This document shows positions 26,935 to 27,462 of a stretch of 27,462 nucleotides of DNA, piece after piece. The translations under genes and the position numbers were made by a program. The notes under the pieces are model-generated. The model had not been told where the DNA came from. It saw nothing but the letters and a program-made list of their open reading frames with translations, and ran no database searches. Numbering within the stretch: position 1 is the first letter of the stretch; each line of letters begins with the position of its first letter. This stretch comes from a virus, in IMG/VR virus record IMGVR_UViG_3300031951_000994, positions 1 through 27,462 of that record; one strand, written 5' to 3'.

Positions 26935-27462
26935 CTAGATCTTCCCATGCTGTTGCTGCCACAAGTGGTACTTGTCCATTTCCAATGGCTTTAAGTCTGT
27001 CCATCCTAGCGGCCATCCCATTAGCCACTCGACCCACGTTGGGTTCAGTTTCCCACCAGCTTGCGTACTTAATGCCGTCCCGCCCTGCGCGTATTTGTTT
27101 TTCCTGTAGCTCGTATCGTCTGATACTGGGGTCGCCCAATGCACTACCGTTCCTAAATTCGGAGATTTTCTCTTGCCCTGGCTGGCTCCGCTGTCCTTCC
27201 AATCTCTTGAGTTTGGACTCGGCCACAATCCAGATTCTGTCTCGTTGATGCGGTGCGCCAACGTCTGCTGCTCCCAACACTCCCCATCTCGCATCAAACC
27301 CAATCGCGGCCAAGTCTCCGAGAACGGTTCCAAGTCCCCTAGAAGTGAGCATTGGTGAGTTTTCCACGAACACGAATCTTGGTCGTACTTCGTGAATGAT
27401 CCTTGCCATTTCTCGCCACATTCCTGATCGCTCTCCGTCAATTCCTGCGCCCTTTCCGGCTG
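26921..27462 (-). CDS. DNA cytosine-5 methyltransferase (N-terminal part outside window)
   Basis: The C-terminal 180 residues of a C5 cytosine DNA methyltransferase, open to the window edge. AGKGAGIDGERSGMWREMAR at the right edge follows the PCQ loop that must lie just outside. VRPRFVFVENSPML holds motif VI (Glu-Asn). GVLGAADVGAPHQRDRIWIV holds motif VIII (Gln-x-Arg-x-Arg). AARMDRLKAIGNGQVPLVAA holds motif X. The stretch between VIII and X is short (about 65 residues) and a clear motif IX is not visible in this frame. The enzyme probably protects phage DNA from host restriction. The same 500 bases are open and protein-like in another frame on the same strand. The TGA overlaps the Ref-like gene by 14 nt. 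Confidence 0.88.
   Translation of the reverse strand, partial: AGKGAGIDGERSGMWREMARIIHEVRPRFVFVENSPMLTSRGLGTVLGDLAAIGFDARWGVLGAADVGAPHQRDRIWIVAESKLKRLEGQRSQPGQEKISEFRNGSALGDPSIRRYELQEKQIRAGRDGIKYASWWETEPNVGRVANGMAARMDRLKAIGNGQVPLVAATAWEDLGDQR
26935..27462 (-). CDS. Overprinted second frame on the methyltransferase gene
   Basis: At least 168 residues, open to the window edge in a different frame from the methyltransferase on the same strand. It is Trp-rich and ordered: SFTKYDQDSCSWKTHQCSLL, FSETWPRLGLMRDGECWEQQ, SGLWPSPNSRDWKDSGAS, then GGKLNPTWVEWLMGWPLGWT and KPLEMDKYHLWQQQHGKI. I recall proteins with the SETWPRSGLMRDG and LNPxWVEWLMGxPxGWT pattern in many phages near methyltransferases. 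The NPTWVEWLMGWP part resembles methyltransferase motif IX, which is not evident in the main frame. A TTG at 27441 is a possible start, but the true start may lie beyond the edge. Its TAG abuts the Ref-like GTG exactly. Either a separate overprinted protein or a frameshift product is possible. Confidence 0.68.
   Translation of the reverse strand, partial: QPERAQELTESDQECGEKWQGSFTKYDQDSCSWKTHQCSLLGDLEPFSETWPRLGLMRDGECWEQQTLAHRINETESGLWPSPNSRDWKDSGASQGKRKSPNLGTVVHWATPVSDDTSYRKNKYAQGGTALSTQAGGKLNPTWVEWLMGWPLGWTDLKPLEMDKYHLWQQQHGKI

Noticed and set aside
1-27462. tRNA genes, integrase or attachment site
   Set aside because: No cloverleaf-like segment, tyrosine or serine recombinase motif, or direct-repeat core was recognised on reading; gaps between genes are too short to hold them.

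Overview
The window is a 27.5-kb piece of a tailed double-stranded DNA phage genome, most likely a short-tailed (podovirus-like) phage of a Gram-negative bacterium. The evidence is a P22-like portal, an SU10-type capsid and adaptor, a tail block with no tape-measure protein, sheath or baseplate, four Gln/Ala/Gly-rich internal virion (ejection) protein candidates, and a small single-domain GH24 lysozyme. No integrase, immunity repressor or host chromosomal gene is visible, so nothing supports lysogeny. Both ends are cut inside genes: the large terminase on the left and a cytosine DNA methyltransferase on the right.

The left 22.7 kb is one rightward, tightly packed late block. It runs: large terminase, portal, small unknown protein, scaffold, major capsid, a clear Rho-independent terminator, small unknown protein, glycosyltransferase, adaptor, small tail or fibre protein, a repeat-rich structural protein, tail nozzle/stabilisation-type protein, C1q/TNF-like structural protein, four ejection-protein candidates, tail fibre, a three-module LamG protein and a tail fibre assembly chaperone. 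A lysis and accessory cassette follows: small holin-like protein, HslV/proteasome-like Ntn hydrolase, HTH-metallophosphoesterase, coiled-coil membrane protein, second membrane protein and GH24 endolysin.

The right 4.8 kb is a leftward, convergent operon of DNA metabolism and regulation genes. In transcription order it holds: C5-methyltransferase with a second reading frame overprinted on it, Ref-like HNH nuclease, second glycosyltransferase, sigma-region-4/Q-like HTH protein, YqaJ-type exonuclease, two very small membrane proteins, small HTH protein, a small protein with an SSB-like tail, FDxHR-like zinc protein, unknown protein, MazG-like pyrophosphohydrolase, HNH-AP2 endonuclease and an unknown protein. 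Most neighbours overlap by 1 to 20 nt (ATGA, GTGA, TAATG), which indicates translational coupling. The two convergent blocks meet tail-to-tail with their last genes overlapping by 54 nt.

The points that most deserve a second look are: the dual-coding methyltransferase locus (26921-27462); the proteasome-like hydrolase placed in the lysis cassette; a C1q-like domain that seems inserted into a smaller phage protein; a GTLDS motif shared by two adjacent structural proteins; 60-bp and 30-bp coding repeats; the modular LamG protein with alternating base composition; and two glycosyltransferases, one placed between head genes. Family assignments rest on reading the translated sequences and on recalled family motifs; no database search was run.
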